Of a stretch of DNA of 18,238 nt, positions 1 to 6,927 are shown piece after piece. Source of the stretch: an uncultured Oxalobacteraceae bacterium (GTDB lineage Bacteria > Pseudomonadota > Gammaproteobacteria > Burkholderiales > Burkholderiaceae); contig CAMLHI010000014.1 in assembly GCA_946479705.1 (NCBI GenBank), positions 1-18,238 of the forward strand. The letters run 5' to 3'. The notes beneath the pieces were generated by a model. It saw only the letters and a list, made by a program, of their open reading frames with translations. It did not search any database and was not told the DNA's origin. Numbering within the stretch: position 1 is the first letter of the stretch; every line of letters begins with the position of its first letter. The translations under genes were made by a program, and so were the position numbers.

Positions 1-473
1 CCGACCCAGAACACCGGTTCCAGGATGAACACCAGGTCGCCATAGACCCAGCGCCCATCGAAGGGATAGAAGGGATGCACGCCGTAGGAATTGAGGAAGT
101 CGAAGCCGATGTGCAGGGCCAGTCCGCCCAGGCAGCAGATGGCCAGGCCGGTGCGGGCCGCGGCGCTGGCTTGCAGCAGGCGGCGCGCGGCGGGCCACAG
201 CAGCCAGATCAGCGCGGCCAGCAGCAGCGCCTGCGGCAGGGCGTACAGCAAGGTGTGGGTGTGGCCGCGGTGATGCAGCAGGTAGCCGAGCGGCGCCGGC
301 AGCAGGCGCGTGGCGAACAGGTCCAGATCGGGGAAGTTACTGGCGGCGAAGCCGGCGCAGCGCAGCAGCCTGGCGCGGGTCTGCTGCGCCGCGCTGTCCG
401 CTTCCGCCGGCCAGCTGCGTTGAACCAGTTCGCCGGCCGCGAGTCCAAAGAGCGTGTGGGTCAGATTATCCAT
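1..473 (-). CDS. YdjM-like membrane metal-dependent hydrolase (partial, C-terminus outside window)
   Basis: The minus strand is open from an ATG at 473 to the window edge (157 codons, no stop), so the C-terminal part is missing. The N-terminus MDNLTHTL, the DLD at about residues 49-51, HHRGHTHT at about 67-74 and a later HIGFDFLNSYG segment are typical of the YdjM/DUF457 family, polytopic inner-membrane proteins described as putative metal-dependent hydrolases; the His/Asp clusters are the presumed metal ligands. Hydrophobic stretches after the HxHT motif (ALPQALLLAALIWLLW and following) look like membrane segments. The substrate is unknown in the family. It diverges from the alpha/beta hydrolase gene with only 57 bp between start codons, so promoters must overlap. 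No strong ribosome site is visible (a weak AGGTAAG lies 10-16 bases upstream). Family assignment is fairly secure; function is not. Confidence 0.75.
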   Translation of the reverse strand, partial: MDNLTHTLFGLAAGELVQRSWPAEADSAAQQTRARLLRCAGFAASNFPDLDLFATRLLPAPLGYLLHHRGHTHTLLYALPQALLLAALIWLLWPAARRLLQASAAARTGLAICCLGGLALHIGFDFLNSYGVHPFYPFDGRWVYGDLVFILEPVFWV

Positions 474-530
474 GGGGGAGGATCTTACCTTGTGGCAGGG
501 ACTGTGGACGTAACGACGCGGGAGTGGTGC

Positions 531-1202
531 ATGACAATCACGCAGCATCGGGAAATCATCGCCATCCCGGCTGGGGCAGGGCAGGTGGAAGGCGTGCTGG
601 CGGTGCCGCGGGAGCCGTGCGGCATGGTGCTGTTCGCCCATGGCAGCGGCAGCGGACGCACCAGTCCGCGCAATGGCCAGGTCGCCGGCGCATTGCGCCA
701 GTTCGGGCTGGGGACGCTGCTGATGGACTTGCTGACCGGGCCGGAGGATCGGGACACCGCCACGCGTTTCGATATCGGCTTGCTGGCTGGCCGGCTGGCG
801 CTGGCGGTCGACTGGCTGGAGTCGATGCCCGCCATGCGCGATCTGCCGCTGGGCCTGTTCGGTGCCAGCACGGGCGCGGCGGCCGCTCTGCAACTGGCGG
901 CGCAGCGGCCGCGGCAAGTGGGCGCCGTGGTCGCGCGCGGCGGGCGGCCCGATCTGGCCGGGCAGGCAGCGCTGGCCGATGTGCGCGCGCCGACCCTGTT
1001 CGTGGTCGGCGGACTCGATACGGAAGTGCTGGCCTTGAACCGGCGTTCGCTTGACGTGATGCGCTGCGTGCGGCGGCTGGAGGTGGTGCCCGGCGCCACC
1101 CATTTGTTCGAGGAAGCCGGGGCGCTGGATCAGGTGGCACTCCTTGCCGCGCGCTGGTTCCACCGGTATTTGCGGGGCCAGGACCAGGTCAGTGTTCGCT
1201 GA
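531..1202 (+). CDS. alpha/beta hydrolase, dienelactone-hydrolase-like
   Basis: A 223-residue protein with a complete alpha/beta hydrolase catalytic set: HGSGSG at residues 37-42 (oxyanion loop), the nucleophile elbow GASTG with Ser113, an acid in GGLDTE (Asp163) and the terminal His in GATHLFEE (His191). Size and motif spacing fit the dienelactone hydrolase / small serine hydrolase group; the substrate cannot be read from sequence. The reading frame stays open far upstream to 75, but the ATG at 531 is preferred: GGAG lies 6 bases upstream, the family fold begins right after it, and earlier residues are low-complexity shadow of the opposite-strand gene. The last 14 codons and stop are duplicated about 2 kb downstream (3219-3263), so this gene marks the left edge of an apparent insertion yet remains intact. 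Confidence 0.85.
   Translation: MTITQHREIIAIPAGAGQVEGVLAVPREPCGMVLFAHGSGSGRTSPRNGQVAGALRQFGLGTLLMDLLTGPEDRDTATRFDIGLLAGRLALAVDWLESMPAMRDLPLGLFGASTGAAAALQLAAQRPRQVGAVVARGGRPDLAGQAALADVRAPTLFVVGGLDTEVLALNRRSLDVMRCVRRLEVVPGATHLFEEAGALDQVALLAARWFHRYLRGQDQVSVR
1158..1202 (+). repeat. 45-bp direct repeat, copy 1 (3' end of the alpha/beta hydrolase gene)
   Basis: These 45 bases, which encode FHRYLRGQDQVSVR and the stop, recur in direct orientation at 3219-3263 with one mismatch (C at 1190, G at 3251). The copies are 2061 bp apart. Copy 1 is functional coding sequence; the matching block ends exactly at the stop codon. Left of the block both copies also have CCTTGC and a GCG/TGG-like stretch with small indels, suggesting a slightly longer but decayed homology. 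Confidence 0.9.
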
Positions 1203-1342
1203 CGCTACGCATCCGTCAGAGAGAGTTGTTCCGCGGCCGCAAGCAGGCGCGGCAGAAGTTTCCGGCCCATGGCGTGACTACCGTATTTCCGGGGGCCGCG
1301 CGCTAGCGGGGCGTGAGGGGGGCAGTCGCGCTTCCTTCGCCC

Positions 1343-1801
1343 TCAGGATCGGTCCTTGGGTTCATGGCGCATGAATGCTTCGCGGAACGTTGGCCATTGT
1401 TCCGGTAGCTCGGTCTGCGCCAATTCGTCCGCGTGGCGGGCGAAGAGTGCGTCCAGCGCTGGCACATAGGCACTAGTGCGTTCGGCGGCCGAACGGCCGA
1501 TGAGATCATGAATTAGACTGCTCAAGCGTTGCAGTTCAGATAGATCGTCTGTCGGTATCAACAGCGGATGCTGCGCGAACAGAGCGGCGTGCGGAGGGTA
1601 GAGCAAACGAAGAACCGCGTTGCCAATAAGTTCGCAAGCGGCCATATAGCCGGCGCGCTCGATCCCGCTCAACTGCCGGGATATCCAGCGGATTGAGTCG
1701 TTCGGGCGGCTGTCGTCCGCGTCGCTGCGCCGGATCAGGATGCCGATGCGTCCACTATTGGTGGTTAGCGACACGTTGACTCGCGGTTCTTCGATTGCCA
1801 T
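1343..1801 (-). CDS. small protein of unknown function, second gene of the island pair
   Basis: A 152-residue ORF starting MAIEEPRV. I do not recognise the family. The ATG at 1801 is chosen over an in-frame ATG at 1825 because AAGGAG lies 6-7 bases upstream of it; that site overlaps the TAA stop (1812-1814) of the preceding gene, so the two are probably translationally coupled and form a bicistronic unit. The product has no signal peptide or membrane segment, is predicted mostly helical by eye after an N-terminal strand-like part (VNVSLTTNSGRIGILIRR), and is mildly acidic at the C-terminus. Context (a cytosolic small protein directly behind a secreted Pro/Cys-rich protein) resembles effector-immunity or secreted protein-chaperone pairs, but nothing in the sequence proves this. 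The whole gene lies inside the repeat-bounded island. Confidence 0.65.
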   Translation of the reverse strand: MAIEEPRVNVSLTTNSGRIGILIRRSDADDSRPNDSIRWISRQLSGIERAGYMAACELIGNAVLRLLYPPHAALFAQHPLLIPTDDLSELQRLSSLIHDLIGRSAAERTSAYVPALDALFARHADELAQTELPEQWPTFREAFMRHEPKDRS

Positions 1802-1811
1802 GGTGTTCTCC

Positions 1812-3131
1812 TTAAGGGGCGACATGAGCGCCGTCGTCGGTCAGACTTCTTGCCGTATCGTAGCAGGCGAACATCTTGGCGTTCGCGCGGTTTTTGCACG
1901 TAATCCAATCGCTGCCGTTTTTGTTCACCGCGTAGGCGGCGTGGCATACGTCCATATCAACCATGTTGATAGACTCGCAGATTTGCTTTAGCTGTTCAAG
2001 CGTCTTGCCGGTGGTGCTGCTGTCGGCACCCCGGTCATTATCGTGCGGCTCCTGTCCTTTGGAGCACAGGATGTGGAACGTGTCACACCAGCTTTGCGGG
2101 AACCATGGAGTGGGTGCGGACGGCAGCACAAACTCGTCCGGCGGGGGTGGCGGGCGAGTGCCGCGGACGCAGACCGTCATGATCGGGCTGATCACGCACG
2201 GATCGAGCACCGCGGCCAAGTCCTCGTCGGGATACCGCGGGGGCAGTTGCGGAAAGGGGGTGTCGTCGATAATCACGTCCGCACCGGCGACGATAAACGG
2301 ACCCGGATCGATCGGGTCGGGCAATGGCGCGGAAATGACGATGATCGGGAAATATCCTCCGCCCCCCAAATCGCCGGGAGAGGCAACTGGGTCGTCGAAC
2401 GATGGATCAAATTCGTAATCGTCCTGCACATGCCCGATGGAGCGAGTCTGTGCGCTTAGATACCCCCGCACGGCCGCCGCCGCGCGGTCTACGGCCACTT
2501 GGAATCGTAGCGCCGCCTGACCCTGCGGATCGGGAGCGCCGGTGACACCTGGCGCGCGAGCGTAGGTGAACACCGTGTAGCCGCCCGGCAAGATCATAGC
2601 TTCGACGCTGACCCCACCCGGAACCGGGGCGGCGACTTGAGCGCATAGGATCGTTGCGTGGGAGCCGTTGCATACGATCGCTTGCCCTTCGCTTTCGAAC
2701 AACAGGTGCAACGGTTCGGATGCCAACTCGGACCACAGTCCGACTGACTTCTCGCCCGGCTCGCCCGGCAAAGGTGGCCGCTCCATCGATGGTGTCGGCT
2801 CGGTCGAACCCTTTCCGGGGCGCGCTGGTTGGGCCGACGCGCCTGAGGATGCCGGCATGACAAACGTCACGGCGCGGGTTATGGTGGCGAACTTGGATGG
2901 AAGCCGTCCGGTGCGGCACATCGGCAGGCTACTGCCTGCCCGTGGCGGTTGGCAGATTTGAAGTGTGCGGCCGACAAAGCTTACGGTCGGCACCGGAAAC
3001 GTCGCGATGCCATGCGCGGGCATGGCCGATGGCGGCGAGGCGGTGCCATGGGCGGTCATCGTGAGCGAAGCCAACAGGGCGAAGGTCAATAGATGATTCA
3101 TCATTTGTCTCGTTAATTGGTTGATAACCAT
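1812..3131 (-). CDS. secreted proline- and cysteine-rich protein of unknown function
   Basis: A 439-residue ORF. An N-terminal hydrophobic stretch (NHLLTFALLASLTMTAHGTA) looks like a signal peptide, placing the protein in the periplasm or outside. The start is uncertain: the ATG at 3131 supplies an Arg to the n-region but has no ribosome site; ATGs at 3104 and 3101 follow a weak GAGA. The mature part has Pro/Gly-rich linkers (about residues 85-115), a central globular-looking segment with LPGGYTVFTYARAPG, a Pro/Asp-rich region (about 235-330, including RPPPPPDE) and a C-terminal segment beginning LEQLKQICES. The 12 cysteines fall in close groups (for example WCDTFHILC, DPCVISPIMTVC, ICESINMVDMDVC, TCKNRANAKMFAC), suggesting disulfides. 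I recognise no domain. Its stop overlaps the ribosome site of the small gene downstream. Confidence 0.65.
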   Translation of the reverse strand: MVINQLTRQMMNHLLTFALLASLTMTAHGTASPPSAMPAHGIATFPVPTVSFVGRTLQICQPPRAGSSLPMCRTGRLPSKFATITRAVTFVMPASSGASAQPARPGKGSTEPTPSMERPPLPGEPGEKSVGLWSELASEPLHLLFESEGQAIVCNGSHATILCAQVAAPVPGGVSVEAMILPGGYTVFTYARAPGVTGAPDPQGQAALRFQVAVDRAAAAVRGYLSAQTRSIGHVQDDYEFDPSFDDPVASPGDLGGGGYFPIIVISAPLPDPIDPGPFIVAGADVIIDDTPFPQLPPRYPDEDLAAVLDPCVISPIMTVCVRGTRPPPPPDEFVLPSAPTPWFPQSWCDTFHILCSKGQEPHDNDRGADSSTTGKTLEQLKQICESINMVDMDVCHAAYAVNKNGSDWITCKNRANAKMFACYDTARSLTDDGAHVAP

Positions 3132-3218
3132 CTATCTTTGACGAGCACCCGAACCAATGTTTTAGCTCTGCGCAATCCTACTCGGGATGCATATCAAAGA
3201 GCCAAAACCTTGCGTGGA

Positions 3219-3263
3219 TTCCACCGGTATTTGCGGGGCCAGGACCAGGTGAGTGTTCGCTGA
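3219..3263 (+). repeat. 45-bp direct repeat, copy 2 (orphan fragment of the hydrolase 3' end)
   Basis: Matches 1158-1202 at 44 of 45 positions, including the hydrolase stop codon (3261-3263), but has no hydrolase reading frame in front of it. It is therefore a duplicated or captured gene end, not a gene. It sits between the secreted-protein gene and the next minus-strand ORF and forms the right edge of the island. A 12-base stretch CGGGGGCCGCGC also occurs downstream of both copies (1290-1301 and 3294-3305) but at different distances. Confidence 0.9.
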
Positions 3264-3323
3264 GGTTTGATTGTCGACCAAGCCGCATGGTATCGGGGGC
3301 CGCGCCAGCGCCCAGCAGACGCC

Positions 3324-3572
3324 TCACTGCCTACCCAATGCGGTCTTGCGCGCCGCAAAGATCGCTTTGACCTCTTCATCCGGCACGCCTTCGCTCGAAT
3401 CGTCAAGGCCCAGATCAAGCTGGTCTAAAAAACATTGGTCGACCGCCGTCGCTTCGGCTGACATGCCAGCGGCTTGTTCCACGTTCAGCCGGAGCTGGAA
3501 TCGGTCCAAATATGCCTGCAAGGCGGGCATGGTAGGCGTGACCACAAACCACCGTGCGTAAGGGATTCCCAT
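3324..3572 (-). CDS. small hypothetical protein
   Basis: An 82-residue ORF from the ATG at 3572 (MGIPYARWFVV...). The frame continues upstream to a GTG at 3665 that would give 113 residues, but the extra part is Cys-rich, lacks a ribosome site and overlaps the candidate NtrC sites at 3587-3633, so the shorter form is preferred. Neither start has a good Shine-Dalgarno sequence. The C-terminal half is acidic (DQLDLGLDDSSEGVPDEE) and the N-terminal half looks alpha/beta. There is no signal peptide, membrane segment or recognised domain. It is transcribed away from the c-di-GMP gene and ends about 60 bp from repeat copy 2. It could be a real orphan gene, a partner of the island genes, or a chance ORF. 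Confidence 0.4.
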   Translation of the reverse strand: MGIPYARWFVVTPTMPALQAYLDRFQLRLNVEQAAGMSAEATAVDQCFLDQLDLGLDDSSEGVPDEEVKAIFAARKTALGRQ

Positions 3573-3586
3573 TCGATTCAGAATGC

Positions 3587-3603
3587 TGCACCGCAACAGG
3601 TCA
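3587..3603 (+). promoter_or_regulatory. candidate weak NtrC-binding site
   Basis: TGCACC-N5-AGGTCA keeps a perfect left half of the NtrC consensus (TGCACY-N5-RGTGCA) and 4 of 6 positions on the right. Its centre is exactly 30 bp (about three helical turns) from the strong site at 3617-3633, the kind of spacing seen for paired NtrC sites. The left part, TGCACCGCAA, is identical to the outer half-site in front of narK (8175-8184). Confidence 0.4.
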
Positions 3604-3616
3604 ATTGTTGCTAAGG

Positions 3617-3633
3617 TGCACTTTTTCAGTGCA
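3617..3633 (+). promoter_or_regulatory. strong NtrC-like binding site upstream of the c-di-GMP gene
   Basis: TGCACTTTTTCAGTGCA is a perfect dyad that matches the NtrC consensus TGCACY-N5-RGTGCA at every defined position; the flanking G and C extend each arm to 7 bp. Its centre lies about 62 bp upstream of the -24 element of the sigma-54 promoter at 3686-3701, a normal distance for an NtrC-type activator. NtrC is the inferred ligand; no ntrC gene is in the window. Confidence 0.6.
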
Positions 3634-3685
3634 CTGATTGCCCTGTCGCAGTACCGAATCTCCACCGTATGATCACGATTTCACA

Positions 3686-3701
3686 TGGCCCGGATGTTGC
3701 T
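3686..3701 (+). promoter_or_regulatory. sigma-54 (-24/-12) promoter for the PAS-GAF-GGDEF-EAL gene
   Basis: TGGCCCGGATGTTGCT differs from the consensus TGGCACG-N4-TTGCW at one position, and the invariant GG (3687-3688) and GC (3699-3700) are separated by exactly 10 bases. The predicted start near 3712 gives a leader of about 40 bases before the ATG at 3752. Together with the NtrC-like dyad upstream it forms a complete enhancer-dependent promoter. Confidence 0.65.
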
Positions 3702-3751
3702 AATGGGATAGTTGCGTTGATTGACACGCTTTTCGTCCTGGAGATTCACCG

Positions 3752-6058
3752 ATGTCCGCACCACTTGCCGTTGCCGCTTTACCTTCCGCTCACATCGCCG
3801 AGGGGGTATGGCCGGCATCGATGCTGGCGCGGGCCGCCGCACCGGATCCGATCGCGCGCGCGGCCGGCTTCGGCCGCTGGTGGCACGACCGCCTGAGCGG
3901 CGCGCTGCTGCTGTCGCTGGAAGCGGCGCAACTGCTGGGCCAACGGCGCTGCCTGCATCCGACCCTGGAAGCTGGCCTGGCCAGCGCGCTGCCCGAAGAC
4001 CTGCAGGCGCTGCGCGCCGCCGTGCAGGCGCGCCACGACCGCGACACCACCGAATGCGAACTTCGCCTGCTGAGCCGTACCGACGGCGTGCGCTGGCTGC
4101 GCCTGGCCTTGCTTCCGGCCAGCGACGCCGCCGAGCCGCTGCTCGAAGGCATTGTGTCGGACGTCACGGCCGTCAAGCACGCGGCCATGCGCGAGGAATT
4201 CAGCTTCGAGTCGACCCAGCTGATGATCGGCACCCACACGCTGGACGAAGCGGTCAGCAAGATGATCGAGCTGGTGTGCACCGAGCTCGGTTGGGACTGC
4301 GGCATGTACTGGTCGATGGAGCAGAGCGGCAGCAAGGAAGGCCGGCTGGTGTGCTCGCACTTCTGGAGCGGGGGCCCGCGTCCGGTGCCGGAAGCGGCCA
4401 GCGGACAGCTGCTGTCGATCGGCGCGCGCGAAGGCGTGGTCGGCGGGGTCTGGAGTTCGGGCCAGGCGCGCTGGATCGAAGACCTGGCCAACGATCCCGA
4501 GTTCCTGTTCCCGCGTTACGCGCGCCAGGCCGGCATCCATTCGGGCTATGCCTTCCCGGTCGCCTACGACAGCGAGGATGGCAAGCGCCACCGGCCCGGC
4601 GTGCTGATCTTCTTCAGTTGCCTGAGCCGCCAGCGCACCGCCCAGCTGCCCAATCTGTCGGCCGCCATTGGCGCGCTGATCGCCCAGACTGCCCAGCGCA
4701 TGGCGCAGCAGGAGAACATCCGGGAACTGGCCGAGGTCGACTGCCTGACCGGGCTGGCCAACCGCCGCCACTTTCACAGCCAGCTCGATGAAGCCTGCCA
4801 GCGCGCGGTGCCGCGCGGCGGATCGGTGGCGGTGCTGTACATCGACCTGGACCGCTTCAAGCCCATCAACGATGGTCTCGGCCACGCCACCGGCGACGCG
4901 GTGCTGCGCCAGTTCGCCCAGCGCCTGTCCGACCTGCTGCCCGCGGCGGGGCATGCCGGACGCGTGGGCGGCGATGAATTCGCCCTGTTCCTGCCGCTGG
5001 GCGAGCCCGGCGCGGCGCACCTGAGCATCCAGGGCCTGGCCGAGCAGGTCCTGACGGCGGCGCGCACGCGCTTCCTGGTCAATGGCCGCGAGCTGGTGAT
5101 TTCGGCCAGCGTCGGCGTCAGCATCTTCCCCGACAACGGGCGCATGGGCGCCGACCTGCTGCGCCATGCCGACAGCGCCATGTACCGCATCAAGCGCGGC
5201 GGGCGCAATAGCGTCGGCTACTATTCGCAGGACGGTGCCGGCGCCAACGCGGCCGATCACGCGGCCTTGCTGCAGCAGTTGACGGTGGAGGCCGAACTGC
5301 TGCACGCGCTGGCCGGCGGCCAGCTGTTCCTCGAATACCAGCCGGTGTTCGACACCAATGAGCGCAGCGTGCGCGCGGTGGAGGCGCTGGTGCGCTGGCG
5401 CCGCCCGAACGGCGAGATCGTGCGCCCGGACGTGTTCATCCCCATCGCCGAACAGAGCCACCTGATCGTCGATATCGGCCGCTGGGTGATCGCGCAGGCT
5501 TGCCGCGACCTGGCGCGCATGCAGGGCGCCGGCCTGGGCGAGCTGCAAATGAACGTCAACATGGCCGCGCTCGAATTTCTCAACCTGAACCTGCCGCACG
5601 AGCTGGCCGGGATCGCCGAGAGCGCCGGCATCGATCCGCGCAGTGTGTGCCTGGAGCTGACCGAGGGGATGATGATGAATCACGCCGAGCAGGTCATTCC
5701 GGTGATGCGCTCGCTGCGCCGGCGCGGCTTCAAGATCAGCGTGGACGATTTCGGCATGGGCTACTCCTCGCTCTCGCGCCTGAAGGACTTGCCGATCTCC
5801 TCGCTCAAGATCGACCGCTCCTTCGTGCACGGCCTGCCGAACGATCACCAGGACCGCGCCATCGTCCAGACCATTGTCGACATCGGCCGCAATATGAACC
5901 TGGATGTGATTGCCGAAGGCGTCGAAACCGACGCCCAGCTGCATCATCTGCGCCGGCTCGGCTGCGCCCTGGTGCAGGGCTACCTGACCGGCCGCCCGAT
6001 GCCGCTCGAGGCGCTGATCGAACGCTATGGCAGCCCCGTCGCGCAATCGTCACTGTAG
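3752..6058 (+). CDS. PAS-GAF-GGDEF-EAL bifunctional c-di-GMP protein
   Basis: A 768-residue cytoplasmic protein. About residues 40-150 look PAS-like (RWLRLALLPA and ending IVSDVTAVK), about 165-315 GAF, then GGDEF (motif GGDEF at 406-410) and EAL (EAL at 544-546). The GGDEF motif is intact, so diguanylate cyclase activity is possible; the RxxD inhibitory site normally found upstream of GGDEF is absent (PAAG instead). The EAL domain keeps ELTE, the DDFGMGYSS loop (Asp665-Asp666), KIDRSF (Lys686) and AEGVET (Glu722), so phosphodiesterase activity is likely. No membrane segments are visible, so sensing would be cytosolic through PAS/GAF. The ATG follows TGGAG by 8 bases. It is monocistronic, with its own sigma-54 promoter and NtrC-like sites, which suggests induction under nitrogen limitation. 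The signal bound by GAF is not predictable. Confidence 0.9.
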   Translation: MSAPLAVAALPSAHIAEGVWPASMLARAAAPDPIARAAGFGRWWHDRLSGALLLSLEAAQLLGQRRCLHPTLEAGLASALPEDLQALRAAVQARHDRDTTECELRLLSRTDGVRWLRLALLPASDAAEPLLEGIVSDVTAVKHAAMREEFSFESTQLMIGTHTLDEAVSKMIELVCTELGWDCGMYWSMEQSGSKEGRLVCSHFWSGGPRPVPEAASGQLLSIGAREGVVGGVWSSGQARWIEDLANDPEFLFPRYARQAGIHSGYAFPVAYDSEDGKRHRPGVLIFFSCLSRQRTAQLPNLSAAIGALIAQTAQRMAQQENIRELAEVDCLTGLANRRHFHSQLDEACQRAVPRGGSVAVLYIDLDRFKPINDGLGHATGDAVLRQFAQRLSDLLPAAGHAGRVGGDEFALFLPLGEPGAAHLSIQGLAEQVLTAARTRFLVNGRELVISASVGVSIFPDNGRMGADLLRHADSAMYRIKRGGRNSVGYYSQDGAGANAADHAALLQQLTVEAELLHALAGGQLFLEYQPVFDTNERSVRAVEALVRWRRPNGEIVRPDVFIPIAEQSHLIVDIGRWVIAQACRDLARMQGAGLGELQMNVNMAALEFLNLNLPHELAGIAESAGIDPRSVCLELTEGMMMNHAEQVIPVMRSLRRRGFKISVDDFGMGYSSLSRLKDLPISSLKIDRSFVHGLPNDHQDRAIVQTIVDIGRNMNLDVIAEGVETDAQLHHLRRLGCALVQGYLTGRPMPLEALIERYGSPVAQSSL

Positions 6059-6184
6059 TGCAGGACGGTCGCCATGAACCAGCTCGGCGTGTCCGATGCT
6101 TGTCGTCCCTTGCGCGCCCGGTCGGGGCCGGCGAACCCACGGTGGCGGAGGACGGGACGGTGAAACTGTAAAATGGCGCGGGTA

Positions 6185-6214
6185 GCCAGTCGCGGCCCGG
6201 CTGGCGCATTTTTT
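6185..6214 (+). terminator. weak candidate terminator after the c-di-GMP gene
   Basis: GCCAG (6185-6189) pairs with CTGGC (6201-6205) around an 11-base loop, and a run of six T (6209-6214) follows after three bases. The stem is short, and the same bases form the sigma-54-like element in front of nasT, so the symmetry may be incidental. Confidence 0.3.
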
Positions 6215-6217
6215 GCT
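6202..6217 (+). promoter_or_regulatory. candidate sigma-54 promoter for nasTS
   Basis: TGGCGCATTTTTTGCT keeps GG (6203-6204) and GC (6215-6216) with 10-base spacing and the TTGCT of the -12 box. The predicted start near 6228 gives a leader of about 39 bases. I see no full NtrC dyad upstream (only an AGTGCA half-site at 6057-6062), so the call is weaker than for the two other sigma-54 sites here. Confidence 0.45.
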
Positions 6218-6266
6218 TGTATTTGTCTCGATTACAGGCAGGCGTTTTATTTTTTTCACATCTATC

Positions 6267-6902
6267 ATGGTCAAATCCCCGCGCAATTTGCGCATTGTCG
6301 TTGTCAATCCGGTCGTGCACGAGGGTGCCGAGGATGACGAATCGCTGGCCGAGCAGGTCCGGCGCGGCCAGGCGCTGCGTATCGGCCTGCTCGAATCGGG
6401 CTACGACATCGTCGCCTCGCTCCCGGCCGATATGTATCTGCCCGAGCGTATCGTCCAGCTACAGCCGGACATGATCATCGTCGACGCCGAGTCGGACGCG
6501 CGCGACGTGCTCGAACACATCGTCATCGCCACGCGCGACGAACGCCGTCCGATCGTCATGTTTACCGAGGACGAGGACACCGGCGCGATGGACGCGGCGA
6601 TGGCCGCCGGCGTGTCGGCCTACGTGGTGTCGGGCCTGCAGCCGGACCGCATCAAGCCGGTCCTGAACGTGGCGCTGGCGCGTTTTCGCCAGGAGCAGAA
6701 GCTGCTCACGGAGCTGTCCGAGACGCGCCACAAGCTCGCCGAGCGCAAGCTGATCGACCGCGCCAAGGGCATCTTGATGAGCAAGCAGTCGCTCAGCGAA
6801 GACCAGGCGTACCAAAAGCTGCGCACCATGGCAATGAACAAGAATCTCAAGCTGGCCGAGGTGGCCCAGCGCATTTTGGATATGGAAGACCTGCTGGGCT
6901 AA
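6267..6902 (+). CDS. nasT: ANTAR-domain transcription antiterminator NasT
   Basis: A 211-residue two-domain protein. Residues 8-125 form a receiver-like domain with a candidate acceptor Asp73 (IIVDAES), but the conserved Lys near the end is missing (AYVVSGL), so it is probably a pseudo-receiver. Residues about 150-206 are an ANTAR RNA-binding domain (DRAKGILMSKQSLSEDQAYQKL followed by RTMAM). In known systems NasT binds tandem hexaloop hairpins in nas leader RNA and blocks termination unless held by NasS; just such hairpins occur at 8263-8332. The start at 6267 (MVKSPRNLRIVVVNP) is chosen because family similarity begins there. It has no recognisable Shine-Dalgarno site, being preceded by a T-rich stretch, and the upstream frame (TTG at 6213) adds unrelated residues. 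nasS follows after 25 bases, so the two are co-transcribed. Confidence 0.9.
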   Translation: MVKSPRNLRIVVVNPVVHEGAEDDESLAEQVRRGQALRIGLLESGYDIVASLPADMYLPERIVQLQPDMIIVDAESDARDVLEHIVIATRDERRPIVMFTEDEDTGAMDAAMAAGVSAYVVSGLQPDRIKPVLNVALARFRQEQKLLTELSETRHKLAERKLIDRAKGILMSKQSLSEDQAYQKLRTMAMNKNLKLAEVAQRILDMEDLLG

Positions 6903-6927
6903 GGCCGCGGGCATTGCAAGGAGTGGT

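Noticed and set aside
75..530. N-terminal extension of the alpha/beta hydrolase frame
   Set aside because: Gln/Arg/Gly-rich, antisense to the YdjM-like gene, and the ATG at 531 has a good ribosome site.
1290..3305. 12-base CGGGGGCCGCGC shared downstream of both 45-bp repeats as a longer repeat
   Set aside because: Distances from the repeat ends differ (about 88 versus 31 bases) and such G/C strings are common in this genome.
3779..6046. Long antisense ORF (755 codons) opposite the GGDEF-EAL gene
   Set aside because: Shadow of a GC-rich coding frame; no motifs and no ribosome site.
6074..6163. Short ORF (29 codons) between the c-di-GMP gene and nasT
   Set aside because: Arg/Pro-rich, no conserved features, and expected by chance in GC-rich DNA despite an AGGA upstream.
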